A DNA stretch of 64,000 nt from Camarhynchus parvulus (GCF_901933205.1 NC_044574.1:18895733-18959732), one strand, 5' to 3'; shown: positions 20,401 to 35,190, counted from the first letter of the stretch. Program-made: numbers and translations. The notes: a model not told the origin generated them from the sequence alone.

Positions 20401-23400
20401 TGCCTCAGAAATAGCAGTCAACTAATAAGCTGGAAAAGATCAGATATTAAACAAGAAGGTAGCCTAGGAAGTTAAGGAGTAAAAGCTATTTAAATGAAAA
20501 ATTAAGACTTAGGGGAGTTAAGCATGTGACAAATACTGAGCAGAAGGGTGACAGGTAGAAACCCCAAGGGAAAGGGCACAGTCTTGCTAGCAGCCACTCT
20601 TCCTGTACTTTCAAGAACAGAGAAGTAGGATTTTTCTCATCTATCCTTCCAATAGGCATGCTAAGACAAATTCAGACCAGGGCTTCTATATGGTAACATA
20701 AATGCAGCTTTGTAATGCACTGCTAGCATGGCTCTCTCCCTCCAGAAGCCATATGGAACAGTTTGTACACTCCACAGCATCCAGTACCATGCAAATGCGA
20801 GCAGACGTCAACATGACCACCCACAGTGGCAGCCAGGGTGGAAAATGACACTTGCCTTGTCATGCTCGTGGGCAGTTTGTGTGCTGTGGTGGGAGATGAC
20901 ATCCCCACATCGTGGGACCTGGAGGATGCAGGAGCTGGCAGGAGGGAGGGTCAGGAGGGACAGCACTCAGTGCCTCTGTGCTGTTTCAGCTGGAAGTAAT
21001 AGCTGTCCAGGTCTCCTTCCTATCTGAGATAATTATAGTTTAGATTTGGTTTTAATTGACTTGCCTCAGTGGACAAGCAGGTGCCCAGCCCAAGGAAGAG
21101 TGGGTGAGTGTGTGAGAGAAAGAGACATGAGGAGAGAGCAGGCTGATGAGGTGCCCTTACATCTGCTGATCTGTTACCCACTCGTATCCTGTTTTATGGA
21201 CAGCTTCAGATGCTGCTTTCCTTTCTACTTATTCCCTGTTGCTTTTATCTAGGGAAATTTAAAAGTGATTTGAATGGACTTCTCTGTGAAGAGAAGGTGT
21301 TTTGCTAAATCAGACAAAACCTGCTCACCTGCTCCCTCTCTTGTTTCACTTGGAAGTATGTCTTTTTTCTGCCTTGGTGGGTAACTTCTGGGGGTAGGTC
21401 AACCTCCTCCCCCATGCTGTGGGACCTGCAGGGTATTTTAGCTGAGGAAGCAAGGCTCTGTTGCTGTGAGGGCTTATGCCAACCAACTCTGTGGTGACAG
21501 ACTGGCTGGTGGGGCTTCTGAGAGACAGGCATGGGACTGTTCTAAGTGCAGAACAGTTTTTGAGGTTGGCATATGCTGTGGAAGCTCCTTGGTTCTCAAT
21601 TTGCAGTCAAGGACAGAAGAAGATTCAGCTCTCCTCCTCCTCTGACCTAAAACATATTGCTGAAGTCTGTTCTGCTGGGTGAAACTTTCCACTAGTAGGT
21701 GTTCACACAAATTTGTCTATATCTGGCTATCTTCATATGTTGGTATACAGTCATTTCATACTTACATTCCTCTGAAAAACAATGTGTATTTTCCCCCTTC
21801 AACGAATTTCAAAGAAAATATGCTAACAGAACATTGATAGAGAAATTTTGCATACTTCAGTCAGGAAACTGAAACCTAGAATACCTCTCTGTGCAGCTGT
21901 GTTGTTGCTTTGTCCTTCAGGGCTGACTTAGAGTAGCTGTGGGGATTAGTAGTCTGAGTTCCCTGACTTACATGCATGTAATAGTAATGAAATATTTTGG
22001 TGGAAATCTAGCTTTTACATTTCAGATTTGTTTCATTGCACCAGTTGGCGGATTAAAACTGCCATCACAGCAGCTGCCTGAATATCATATAACACAACAT
22101 GCCTTGATGCCTTGTCATATTTCAGTGTTTGCTCACAGCACGAACAGTCCCAAGCATTGTGTTGGATTTTTACGAAGGTCCAGAGTCAGTGAAATAGAGA
22201 GGATCTTTTTTCCTTCATTTCCTTCATTTTCTCACAACCCCCCAAGCTCTCATGCCTTTCTGCTATCCCTTTCACTGATTTAGTGATCCACCCTTTACTG
22301 TGCCAGTGCTTGGGGGTGCTTGCACTGTGATAAGCAATGCAGTACAGAAAGCGTTTGCAGATGCTTCTGCATGTGGCTTCCTGAATGTACTGAGATCTTC
22401 CTGCATATTGGGAGCAGGTAACACTAGAGTAACTGAAGAGTGGATAGTATAACAGTCACAGCTATGAGGTTTACAATTAGTCAAGAACTTGTTTTGCTGG
22501 GGATCTTAACACTAAACCCTAAAACTTTTCATAGAAATTCAGTACTTGTGATGCAACTCTTTTGGGAGTTTCTTATGTGTAGAATGCAATTTCTGATGAA
22601 AAGGAGAAAAACAGAAGTATATTGTGGGATCTGCAATAACCCGATCATTAGGTGATCACTGAGATGTACAAGACCAAGTTGTAAGTTCTCTGGATAAATA
22701 AGAAGAAACAGCAATATCAATTAATATTTCCAGTACTGTAGATAAGTGTCTGGCTTTTGAGGAGGATATATGAGTCTGATTTCTGTGGGTTCTTTGTGTG
22801 AAAACTCTCAGAGTCTTTATCCAATTCTAAAATTCCTCTTTCTTTTTTGCTGGTACTAAAAATGTATGGGTTTGCAAAATGAAAACCTTGTTATCCATCC
22901 AGATAGAATAATAAAAGTTGTAGGGGTTTTGTGAACGTGAAGCAAAGAGGAAGAATACGTGTTAATTTATTGGCTCTCTGTGAGAGGAAAGTCTGGGCTT
23001 CATTTAAAAGTCAAATGTAGATATCTTTTTTCTTTTTTCTAACTTTGGCTTGTGACAGATCAAGATTTGACATATTCTCATTTTTCCTAGCAAGCTGCTA
23101 AGGATTCAGACCAACTTGATGGAACTATACCTTTGACAGATGACAGCAGGATTTCATGAGTGATTTCTATCTCAAGGCGACTGCCCATTCTCCACAGCCA
23201 GCAAGTAGCACTAGCATTTTAAAAGAACGATGTCAGAGAGCAGCTTGGTTTTCTCAGTTGTCATCATTATTTGTTTCTCTCCTGGCCAAACCACCAGAAG
23301 CAGGTTAAGGATGACACAAGCTAGCAACAAATCACGGGGTGGAGGACAGAGCATGTGACAATGCCCTGGCTATGGTGCAAACATTTGAGCTACGTTTCGA

Positions 23401-26400
23401 AAGCCTGGATTTGTGTTCAGCAGAGTTCATAAGTGAAAAATAAAAGTCTCTGACGATAACAATCAACAACCTCAATCTCATTAGTGTCTACTCTTCAGAG
23501 AAGAGGCTGGAGTGGATCCCATCATGCTGTGATTTGGTTCAGTGCACTGGGGAAGGTTCCTAGAAGCATTACCCCAGCTTCTTTACACTGTGCGCTGAAG
23601 GGGAAAAAAACAACATTTGGCAATTTGTTGTCAATATTTGTATAACTCCTGATGCCACTAAAACTGCATATGTAGGCTTTAAACTAACAAAAACAAAGCC
23701 ATGGCCAAGCTGGAGAGCTGGATTTGTTTCCATGCACAATTAGGTTTATTTGTTTAGGTCTCATTTTATTTGCTTTCAGATGACTCAGATAGGAGTATTG
23801 CAATCCTTTCAAAGTGAAGTAGTGTTCTGTGTATTTTGGGCATTGGGCTTAGCCAAATGTGGAAAGAATTGGCTGCTCAATAGTATTTTTCTATCCAGAG
23901 GTTTTTTTCAAACTTTTGAGAGGAACTGAAGGAATGTCCCTTCTATGCCAGGCTTTCCCCCGCTTCCCCTTCAGAGCGTCTCTCCACATTATTGTTAAAG
24001 AGCACAGGAATTTTAAAACACTCCTCTGTTGTGCAACTGTTAGCAACTGCTCTTATTAATTGCTTTACCATTGTGCTGCATATTTAAACTCTTGCTGGTG
24101 TCATCCATACCATGCTGCTGTGAGTGTCTTTTAACCCATTCCAATAGAATGTATCAGTGGGGCCTTGCTCAGAATCTCCCATCCTGCTTGGCCAGCTCTG
24201 GGTTTGCTGAAAATGATTTCCTGCATACATGAAGGGATATGTACATTTTGGCAAGTAGCCAAGTTTTCTGTTGGGAATTAGTCACTAAGGGCAGATTATT
24301 TTCCACTGCACATGCTGGCATGCTATCAGTGTTAAGAGAATTGTCTTAAATCTCAACACCATGGTATTTCTTTTATCCCCCAGCCCACCAAAAAAGAAAA
24401 CAAAAATGCTGGGTTTTTTTTGTCTCTTCTGTCTTATATGTGTAGGAGGCAATGGCTTTTAATTAGTGCTTTAGGCACCACTGTATTTTTGGGGGATTTT
24501 TTTTCCTTTGATTTCTTCTGATAATTTTGCTTCTAGAAATACTACCTCGGGTGATGTTTAAAATGTAGACAATATGAATAGATCCACATTTATTTCTACT
24601 TCTATGAAACATAAAGGATTTCCTGCACTCACCAGAAGTATGCATTTGATTTATAGCCTTCCTTAATGCTCTTCCCACTCACACTCATAAAAGAAATATT
24701 GTAACAAAGGCTATTAGACAATCTATTTTAAAGTTTGCCCTGATAAAACCAAACTGGAACTTTATTCAGTCTTAAATGTCAATTCTAAACTTTGGGATGT
24801 TTTTCTAATCAAGAGCAATAAACGTGGAAAGTGTCTTGGTGGAACAGAGCCGTGGCTCAGCACGCTGCTGGCCCGCTGCTGCACACACTTTGGGAGCAGG
24901 TGGGGTTTGCACATCACAGACTCCTCCCCGTGCAATAGCTTGCTCTGTGAGACTGCTTGACCCTGGGAGGGACTGAACCATGCTTATGATATGGGATTTG
25001 TTGGGGTTTTATGCTTTTTAGAGGATAGGAACACAAAATATATCTATGACAAATTACCCCATTGACAAGGAATGCAAATCTTCAACTATGATAAAGAAGA
25101 AATAAATAATATAAATTTCCAAGCCTGTCTTAAAAAAACAAAAACCAGGAGAAGTAATAAGCTGGACTAACTGGATGGTGCCTGGAAATCTGTCCATATG
25201 ACACTTTGTTTCCCTTCCTCTAGCTGTGGAGAACTGAGGCTGTCAGAATAGATGAAACTCATTTAGTGTCCTTACTTAGCATGGTATCACTTTATAACAC
25301 CTTCAGGGCATTTCAACATTGTGCCTGGAAAGCTGTCAGACAACACAGCCCAGTGTGCTGGCTGCAGCTCTCCTGCCCTTTCCCCACACACACCATTTGC
25401 TGTGTGCAGGTCTTCAAGTTTAGTCCAAAGCTGAATGAGACTCTGGATTTCACTGGAAGCTGAGAAGGCTGGATCAGGACCTGTCAGAGCTTATACTCTA
25501 CAGGCTAGTGTTAAATATGTAATTTGATTATCAAAGCATGGTTTTGATGCAGGATGCAGGAATTAGTTTGACTTCTATTGACTAATAAATACACAGTTAG
25601 TTTTTATAAGCTGAAAATGTGTAACCATTCCAGATGCATATCCTTTGAGTGCGTAGGAAAATATAGACAGTACACTGTATTATAGATCCCTCATCACATA
25701 AGAGACTTCCTATATTAGACTGATTTTTACAGTGTTTGGGCTCCCTGGGTTGCCATGTACAATTAAGTGGTAAGACAGACTTTTTTTGGCAAGTTATATG
25801 TATCTTTTGCATTTTTACTTACAAGGCACTGTGAGCTACAGCCAGGCAGGTTGTGATTTCAATCTAAGGTGGTTTCACCCCTTCCTTCCTGCAGATGTGT
25901 AGTTGTGTGTAGGCAGATACTTGCTGATGCCTGGCTAGTAATTCAAGTATTGAGACTTGTGGTCTTACCACCACTTCCTGATGTGCTTTACAGGTAAGCC
26001 TGAAAGAGGAAAGAGACTCTGGGGAGGAAAATTAGAAGAAAAGAAGTTAAAGATTTAAAGCATCAGCCTTGAAGCTACAAGGCAGTCAGGACATGGAAGG
26101 AATCACAGAAAGCAGACTGTACTTCCTCTTCCATGTGATGAGGGACCTGAACAGTTTGAGAATAGTAAAAACTTATGACTGTGCCAAGGACAAGTAAGAT
26201 AATGCACATGTTAATGCTGTGTTATCCTATGCCTCTCTTCCCTAAGACAGAATGAAGTAAGTCTGTATCTAAATGCCTGCTCCTGTTTAACTTCAGGGTA
26301 AAGTAAAATACCTCACCCTGAAACATCTCTGGGGGGTGTAAGTAAATCATAGCCCAGACAAGACATGCATGCTTTTCATCTGCTGAGAAGTATTACATCT

Positions 26401-28160
26401 TAGCTGAGGGTGAGAAGGAGGTGGCTATCAGCCTGAAGGAGTAATTTAAGTCACCTGAACATTAAACATATCCTAATCACTAATGACAGCACCAAATGCT
26501 GGGAAGCATGAGGGGAAAGAAGGGTGGAGTAAGATGAACCACCAATGAAGCTTTGAGATCTAAGCATGGCAGAATCCAGGAGGGCTCCAAAGGCTCACAG
26601 GAAACTTTCCCTGTTATCCTCTGAAAATGGATTTTTTTTTCTCCACATCTGAGGCTTGGTACACATAGTCTGATTTAATCTAATAAAAGAGAGGAGAAAC
26701 TGCAGTCTGCTTTGATGTACAGGTGCTGCTTGTCAAAAACCACTTTTCTCCCCCACTAATGCAGATCAAGCTGTCATGTAAAAAATCAGTTATTTTGGTA
26801 ACCCAACTTGTTTTGTGATGTTTCACTTTCCACTGATTGTCTTTATTACCTTGTCCTGCTCATTTTAAAGAGGACATTCAGTCTTCCATTATTAATAACC
26901 TTATTACAGTGATACCTGTTCATTTCCTCATTGCTGGATTTCATAAAGCTGAATTTCCCATCTCTGAACTTCATCAAAGTGAAACATACCAGGTATCTTC
27001 ATTCCAGCAAATTTTTGTATGTTGCTTTTCTTATTGTTACTTCCTTATACTGGATCTATAGCTGTGTGGTCACTCACCAGCAGATAAGAGCTTCCTCTGC
27101 ATGCGCTCTCAGCTGTGCCTGTAATTAGCAGGTTGCAAAGCCCAACTCATAAACTTGCAGCTGTGGCTTAGCACGTCTCTGAAATGGCCATGTAGCTTCC
27201 AGTTGGCTCTGAGTGCCAAAACATCTGTCTGCAATGGACCTTATAATAAACCCTGTGAGTCAGTGTACTGGCTTCCTGGACAGAGGAGTGCTGGTGTGCA
27301 GTTTAGCAGCCTATTTATGCCAGGGTGGCACAGGCTGGAGCTGGAAGAGCAGTGGAGCTAAATGTCATGTAGGCAGGTCAGGTGAACAAGGGAGTATATG
27401 CAGTGCTGAGCAATAACGCACAAGTAAAGGTAAAACTGCAGGTTGTGAGATCATAGGATTGCAATTTGGGACAAACCTACAGATGTGAATGAGGAGAAAA
27501 TGACACTGTGCACAACAGGAAATCCTTTTCTAACTTCTCTGAACTTACATGCAAAGCAGAATTGCTGGGGAACATGCCAATTCATGGTATTTGCCCTTTC
27601 TTCTCTCCTTTCTTCTCTCTACTATCACTCAGAAAAGTGTGGGTAGGGGACTAAACCACTATGGAAGTACCCATGCCATTATGGGATCTGCCAGCCATGT
27701 GGAGAGAAGCCAGTGTGCCAGAGAGCAACACAGGCCCATGGTACAGAACATGCTTGTAAGAGTGGGTGAGTCTGGGGGATATGAAACTCCATGACAGTAT
27801 TTGATCATGCATGGCCAAGCTCTCACTTCCACACGAAAGGAGCAAACCTCTGTGTTTGTACATCAGGACAAAAATCCATCTTTTCACCCTGCTTTCATTC
27901 ACCCCCTGTTAAGCTTTCTGACTAAGAGTCTGCTGTGTCTCCTTCTCTTTGTCTCGTGCTTTGTTTCTTTTTCCCAAGCACCCCACTGAGGAGCCGTGCA
28001 GGGTGTGCACAGAAGGTGCTGCCAGAAGCTGTGGTGCCCTTGGGAGTGGGTGCTGTGCCTCTTGCTTGCCCTGCAAACACTGGCTAAGCCCAATCTTGCA
28101 CCTTGTTTAAATGCCTGTGTGCTTGTTAAGGGCCCAGATTTCCAGAGGACCATGTTTGAC
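20401..28160. other. Gene-free stretch, 7.8 kb
   Basis: I see no convincing exon, RNA gene or intact mobile element here. Frames are short and overlap on both strands. A small GC-richer patch with several CpGs lies at 24845-24935. A 12-base pyrimidine unit (tttcttctctcc) is duplicated in tandem near 27596-27619. Confidence 0.35.
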
Positions 28161-28161
28161 G

Positions 28162-28207
28162 TTGTGTTGCTCTTGGGAGCACAAGAGCTTTGTGTTACTC
28201 TTGGGAG
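28162..28207 (+). repeat. Two imperfect direct copies of an 18-mer
   Basis: TTGTGTTGCTCTTGGGAG (28162-28179) and TTGTGTTACTCTTGGGAG (28190-28207) differ at one base. The first copy with its right flank also forms a 7-bp stem, GCTCTTG/CAAGAGC (28169-28188). It looks like a recent local duplication. Confidence 0.75.
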
Positions 28208-28559
28208 TCAGGCATTCTCTCACTATGTTTCAAGGGGACAGGCATCCCAAGAAGTGTTATTCCCAAACTGAGACTTTGCTGCAGGGTTTCCACTGGGATG
28301 ACATCTGCTGATTTCATGCAGGGGTGCTGATCCAGGCACCATGGACCATGACCACTGGAATGGCCATTTTCAGCAAACCCTGGTAAACCAGACCCTCTGA
28401 AATATCCAAGAAGGTTCCAGCTAAAGCAGAAACTGAGCTGTTTGCAATGAAATGTACCCCTTGCATAGTAATGGCTCCATGCAAGGACATTCTCAGAAAT
28501 AAATGAAAGCCATGCTGGTAGCTGTGGGTGCTTTACAGCAGCTCCAAGAGCTCTTTCTG

Positions 28560-29040
28560 TTTTCCTCAGCTAAAATGGTGCCAGGATGCTTTTGTTGCCT
28601 GACGGGCTGCTGGCAAGAGCCCCCCTTTTGGCCAGGGCTGATTGTGGTGCTGCTGATTGCTGTGAGCTTGGCAGCCAGGCTCCGTCCCACCACCCCTGCC
28701 AGGAGCAGGAGGCCTGGGGGCACCAGCCCTGGGCACCAGGCATGCTCCCGGGGCTGGGGCTGGACCAGGATGTGCTGCTTTGGCCGGGCGTGGCAGGGCT
28801 GTGGGGAGCTGGAGACCCATTCTGCTGTGGTTCTGCTGGGGCAGGGACCAATGAGCCCAGGGGATAATGAAATGGAGTCCTGGACAGCGTGAAATGTGGG
28901 AGCCCTGGGGGGTGGCAGTGCTCTCAGGGCCACTTTGGCTCTCCAGCACCAGCTCCAGCCTGTGCAGCTGCTGTGTGGCTGTGGGCCTGGGGATGGACAC
29001 ACCTGCCTGCTCCCTGCTTCCCCCAGGGCCTTCTCTGGGT
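28560..29040. other. GC-rich, CpG-poor patch with long chance frames
   Basis: A marked rise in G+C gives overlapping long frames on both strands (28503-28892 +, 28493-29149 - and others). The predicted proteins are rich in G, P, W, C and A and match nothing I recognise. Only about half a dozen CpGs occur, so it is not a CpG island. Frames on both strands are expected where stop codons are rare, so I do not call a gene. Confidence 0.5.
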
Positions 29041-32000
29041 CATAAACCTGGGATTTAATCCAATAGCAGACTGTAATGCTTCTGCCAGAAGAGGGTGGCT
29101 GCTGGGGTCTGGCTGTGTTCCTGGACAGCTTTGGGTGCTTCAGGAGCACTGATGTCCCTTGGGTGCAGCCAGACAGCGATCATCTGGCCAGGCAGCAAAC
29201 AGAGCCATTTATTAAAGGTGAGTGCAAACCCTCAGCACCAGCCTGGCCTTCTGGGTAAATCAAAATGCTTGTGCTGGTTTGAACTGAGATCTCCCTGCAA
29301 AGCCAGACTGAGATTGCCCCTCTGCAGAGCACATTTAAATGGAAAACCAAGCAGAAGGTCAAGCACTCAGTATGTGAAAAGTGATCTCACAAAGAGCTAA
29401 ACATCTGTAGACAGGTGAAAGGATCCCAATGCCATGGTTAGGTAAGTAGGACCTGAGAATAACCTGCTGCTTAACAACTGCTAAGGAAAAGAGGGCAGGA
29501 TGGGAGAGGCTTCAATCTGTTTCAGAGGCCTGACTTTCACCTCTGTGCTCATGGCAATATTCTTCATTTGTGCAATATTTTTGCCCAAGAAACAATGCTG
29601 TTAATGATGAAATGATACTGCTGATGAACTATTTGGTGTTAGCTTTCCAGTCACAAAAGTGAAAGGGTGATGCATTTGTCATACTGAAATGATGTCACTT
29701 TGGGAAGGGAATAATGTTTTTGTACTACGAGATAATTAACATCTTATGTCCCTAAGGGTTTGATTAAACTATCAAGCACCAAGTGACATCTTTGTCATAT
29801 GACACTTCTTTGGAAACCATAAGTGCCAGAACAGCATTTCAGTGTATACTTTGGCTAACATAGAGCCACTGCTCTTCCCCAGGGCTGAATTTGTCATGAC
29901 TTCTGGGCAGTGAGGAATCTTTGGTCTCTTGAAATAGGTTATTTCCTTTTTTGGAGAGAAATAAGAAGACAAAAGCAAGGGATTAATAATTTTTTGTTTT
30001 ATGTAGAATTCCTGCAGCAAGGAATTGTGATCAATATGAAAAAGCAGCAGTACCGAGACTTTGGACTGTGTTGCTCAGGAGAAATACTTAGCATTTCACA
30101 ATAGGTACAAAGGGAGATACTGTTAATATTATTTTTCTGTAGATGTTTTAGATACAGTTAACTAACTTTACACCAGTAAAGTTACTTGTATTGAAAGCAT
30201 TACACTGATAAGATGTGAGGAATGCACATCTGAGACCAGAGAGGCTAGGTAAAGAAAAGGTAGCAAAAAGGAGAAGAACATACAGATGATAGAAATAAAA
30301 TATGACACAAATATGAGACAAAACAATTGTTAGGAAATTAATCTAGGAATTACCCCAATACACTGGAAATCTGTTGGCCCTGGTGGTCTGGTACATTACA
30401 CTGTCCTAGCTGCTACCATTTCACTTTTAAAATGTAAAATCTGTCCTGATCCTCCAATGTCTTCAGCCATTTTGTTCAAGTTCTTGCAAGAGCTGTGCAA
30501 GAAAAATTCATGCATGCCAGCTCTGACAGAGTAGTGAATACTCTGAACTTACATGCTCTGAATACAGAGCAGGTGAATAAAAAGAAAGCTAATTAAAACT
30601 AAATCTTAAAATCCTGTTGCAATTCCATCATGGGCTTTGACATTAAATGAATTTTCATATAAAAATAAGGGGCAAATATTTGGTTTTTGTATTCTTATTT
30701 CTTTCCTCCTTTTAAGAAAGTGTACCATAAAATTTTATAATGTTCAGTTGTCATCACATATAAAGAGCTTATTTCCTGTTCTAAAGCTTCAACATTATCA
30801 AGGGCACCACAGTCATAATGCTTTGTTGCTCCCTAGGTTCCCCAGCTGGAAGGAAGTTTGTTGACTAAGTTAAACAACAGACATGAAAAAAGTAAAGGAA
30901 GAAACATCCCCATAACTCTACTGAATTTCTTAAATTCCATTGCAGGATGAAATGAGCAAACACCCAAATGAAATTCAACTTGAAATCTTTTGTTGGATTT
31001 TGTTTGAAAACTTTCTGTGTAAAGATTCCATGGGTATTTTAACTCAATCCCTAAACTTCGTTTGGATGAACCTCTGTTTTTAAGATCCAGACATTTTACT
31101 GGCAGTAATGTTTGGTTGGTGTTAGAAGACTTCAAGCTTGGATTCCTCAGATTATTTAATTCACCTATGTCAGCCAGAATGCCAGTGAAACAATTTGGGC
31201 ATGCAGGACTGAAATGGGAAGCTTTTGAATTGTTGCCCCATCATTCACAAACTGCAGCTCAGGATATATTTCCTTCTTTTTCACATGGAGTAGAAATTGT
31301 CTCCAGTTTCAGTGATATCTTGAATAAAAACTATTTTGCTGTCAGAATGTGGTAAGCAGAGAAAATGTGAAACGAAAGGTGTTGAGTCCAAACACATAGT
31401 TAACTGACCATGTTACTACAAAACTCTCCCTAAGAATCTCAGTTTTATTTGTGTTTTATTAAAGAATTATGTAACTTTGATGTCTCTTGTTTTATTTGTT
31501 CTAAGCATTTGTGTGTTTCTTAGCTTGCAAGGGCATGGGACTGGAATCTCTCATGGCTTCAAAAAAGGCAGTAGATTTTTTCTGGGGTAAAGTTCCTTCC
31601 TTGATAGAAAATATTTGTATATTCTCTCCTTAAGTGAACTTATTTGTGTTGAAAAAGAAACCAATTAACTACTGTGGCTTCGGCTAGAGATATGAGCTTG
31701 TACTATTAGACAAGGAACAAGGGCCATCTTTATTCAGCTGTCCCTGTAATTTTTGTCCCCGCCCAGGTCACTTGGTCACTATATTGCATTATTCTCTGGG
31801 AACCTGGTTCATAGACCTTCAAACAGCTCCCAGAAACTGCAAGTTGTGGTGGATCCCAGAAGATTTCAGAAATCTAAGAACAAAGTCCCCCCATTTTCTG
31901 GAGGTAGACTAAGGGTAATATCTTTCACTAAACAAAGGCTAAAACTTGAGTTTAGTGTTGACAGAAGCTGAATTTCTTGCAAGATAGCTGTGATTGAAGC

Positions 32001-33178
32001 AAGTTTTTATGCAGTACCTGTGGAGATTCAGTAACACACAAGAGAAAGTGATGATGCCACTTTGGCGGCACTGGTGTCATCATTCTAAGAACAAGAAGGC
32101 CCTTGTGCACCTATGGAAGGAAAAATTAAAGTTCACCTGAGCTTTTGACTTTCTCATACGACTCTCATTAGGTAGGGCTGAATTGTTTTGGAGGTTTGAA
32201 AGAGTAACTGGGATGTGAGACATCAAAAAGAATGAGGAGTTGTTTATATACTTACATCATCAACTAGTCCTGTTATTGCTGTGGGTGAGTTATCTGACTT
32301 TTCATAAGGAAAAGAGAGTGATAATTTGGACTTTTTTTTGGGATTGATTTAATTTTCAATGTTAAAGAGCTAAGAGATGGCAGTTTTCACCTCTGAATAT
32401 CTTAGACTGTGTCAATATGCAAAATTTTCTAGGAGTCTTTGTGATTGCCTCTAGGTAGCCTGTTGGAGATCAATGAAACATTTTTAGTTATCTGAGTTAT
32501 TGAAATAGGAAAGAATTATTTGAAGTAGTGAGATGTCACTTTTGCACTTTGTAGGCTTACCTTAGTAAAGCAGAAGTGAAATACACATTGCCAGAATTTT
32601 TAAGAGCTTGGAACTTTCAAGAATCAACCAGGTATTTGTTCTACACATATGGTAGACCTGAGGTGTGTCTGTGTGTCTGCTTTTGCACTTTTGAAAACAT
32701 TCCCAGACTTCACAGAGACAATCACCTGGTCTATAATATTCTCAGCAGAGGGCAGACAGGGGGATCTGATGTTGCACAGTCTATTTGCTACGATCTGTTA
32801 CTGCTGGCAACAGTGTATGTGGGATTTATAGGTTAATGTCCTACTCAGAGCTTTGGGAATTCAATCTTCTCATGCTTTTTTTTAATAAGGTGGCTTTTGC
32901 TGAAAAAATTTATAACAGTATGGCTTCTTATTGTTGGTATATTGAAGAGCACTCAGACTTTTGAAAAGAACCCACATAATTTATTAAGTGATGAAGAAGA
33001 GAGTGCATGGAGAGCTGGGGTGGAAACTGAGGCTAAAATTATACACCATTTGAATTTTTAATTTTTTTTTTCTGTGAGGCTTCTTGTGCCCTTTGCTGAA
33101 ACTTTTCCTGCTGGACACTTAAATGGAAGTGTTCTGGCCTAAATGGACCTTGTGTCTAAGTGAGTCTGGTAATTCCTA
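29041..33178. other. Gene-free stretch, 4.1 kb
   Basis: AT-rich sequence with short frames only. No repeat family was recognised with confidence. Confidence 0.35.
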
Positions 33179-33207
33179 TATTAAACCATTTCTCGAATGG
33201 TTTAATA
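33179..33207. repeat. Perfect 12-bp inverted repeat (hairpin)
   Basis: TATTAAACCATT (33179-33190) and AATGGTTTAATA (33196-33207) are exact reverse complements around the loop tctcg. The stem is AT-rich and short, so it may have arisen by chance. Confidence 0.8.
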
Positions 33208-35190
33208 CAAATAAAAGAAGGAGCTGACAGTTTATAGCATTCTATTTAACTTATATGCATTTCTTCCCATAAATCTTTACATGTGTGGAAATGAGGATAC
33301 AGGTATTCATGGAGTTCATAGTTTATTTCATTCTGATCCATTATTATATTGGAAAGACAAGTTACTGAGTCACTGTTATAATATTTCTTTTTCCTTAGGC
33401 TGCTGATAATTTCTGGATCATGTTAGTTTTGGAAATTTCTATTCTTCAATTTATTCTCACAATATGAGAATTTTTCTCATGTTCCAAATTTCAGTCTCGG
33501 CCGTCTTGTTTCTTTAAAGTGCTGCCTTGCTTCAATTTGTTCCTCAGAATGATGGGAGATGTTGAAGATCTCCTAGTGGGGCATCTCACCATTGTTCTGG
33601 TGTGTCTGTATTCTTGCACCACCACACTGGAATATAGGAAATGGTAGAACCATAGCCAAAATACTTATGTGTCACAAATTGATACACAAAGTAATATGCT
33701 GAGGAAAGAATTTTGGCCCCTTTTTTAAAGGTCTGGGATTCTAGCCAGCCATGCCACTAGCGCTAGAATTAGGTACGATCATAAGATATCATAACACCAG
33801 ATTTTTCAATTGACTGGATGCAGCTCATGTTGGCACTTCATTTCAAAACTGTTTGGTTGAATCTGTTTTCCTTTATTCATTATGTTGCAACAAAGAATAC
33901 TAAATATTGATCACAGAGCAACTGGAGGCCTGGATGGAGGGTCAGGAAGAACAGATGTGGCTTTGTAGATGCAGGTTAGAAGTTCATTCAAGTGGGAGGG
34001 AAAATAGCTCTGCGTCTCAATAGGATGCTGGAAAATAGGAAAGGGGCAGAAAGGCATACATGTCTCCAGAAGGCCTTGCATCTGTAGATGCAGCTCTCTC
34101 AGAAGGGTGACTGTTTTGCTATTCTGAATCTCCAAAAGGCACAGAAAGCATTAATCTGAAACACGAAACCAGCCCCAAGGTCCTAAGCCACACTGAAATA
34201 TCAGGGTTGTTTCTTTTTCCAGATGAGTAATTACTCTTTGGAGCCAGGGAGGAGGAGCTTGGAATATCACTCGAAATTACTTCCCCACACACACACATCC
34301 ACATTTTTAAAAAGACTTTCCATGCAATGAAGTCAGTGCTTAATTCTTAGGAGCACAGAAATGGTGATTAGTACACAGTGCAGGAGGAGTACCTCTTAAG
34401 AACTGCTGGGGAACTGTTAAAAAAAAATAGAAGGAAAAGGGGAAAAGTCAGTGGAGATTCCAGGCTGTTAAATCATGGAGACAGATTCAAGATCCATTCC
34501 AGCATTCTGTATCACCAGAATGGCAGAAAAATGTCCCATTCACTCTGGCCCAGATACACAGGCTGTTGCTCTTCTATTTTTATTGTTAGGATGGTCCATG
34601 TTAAAAGTGATATGAACTATCGAAGTTTCCTAGTGGAAACATAAAATTTCATTATATCTGCCACAAAACTGAGCAGTATTTAGGACACTCAGCTGAGAAA
34701 CCCATCTTCATAAGCTTGTGCTTCTGCCTTTCTGTTCTTGCCCACCTTCTTTCCACAAGAGTAAAATAAAGCTTTCCTTTTCCTTCAGCTTCTCCCATGT
34801 TTATTCTGCTGTTCTTATTAGCATCACTCTTTTGCCTGACTGCTTATATTCCTGTTTTCATTCCTCCTCAATATTGAGCTTGGCTGTTTATGGGGTCAGT
34901 ATCACTGTCTATTACCATGATGTGCAAATGCTATCTCTAAAAATTATCAAAGTACCTAGTAAATGTCATGGTACATTGCCATACTCATTCCAAAACTCCA
35001 AGTGCTCCAGTTCTTTGCAGGGCTGTAAACTTGTTTGGGTTTTATTGGAGATGAGATCCATGATGGGGAGGAAGGTTTTGATGCATTGATTTCATTGGCC
35101 GGAGGAAAAAGCAGCTGCAGATGCTTGTTGATCAGAATTAATTTTAGTTTCTGGAGTTCAGTCCATCAACTGCTTTAGAAATTAGGAGCA
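33208..35190. other. No gene recognised
   Basis: Short frames on both strands; a (CA)5-type run at about 34285-34297. Nothing else was recognised. Confidence 0.35.

Noticed and set aside
28493..29149. 218-codon minus-strand frame as a gene
   Set aside because: The G+C-rich patch opens frames on both strands at once, and the residue content (P, W, S, A-rich) looks like composition rather than a protein.
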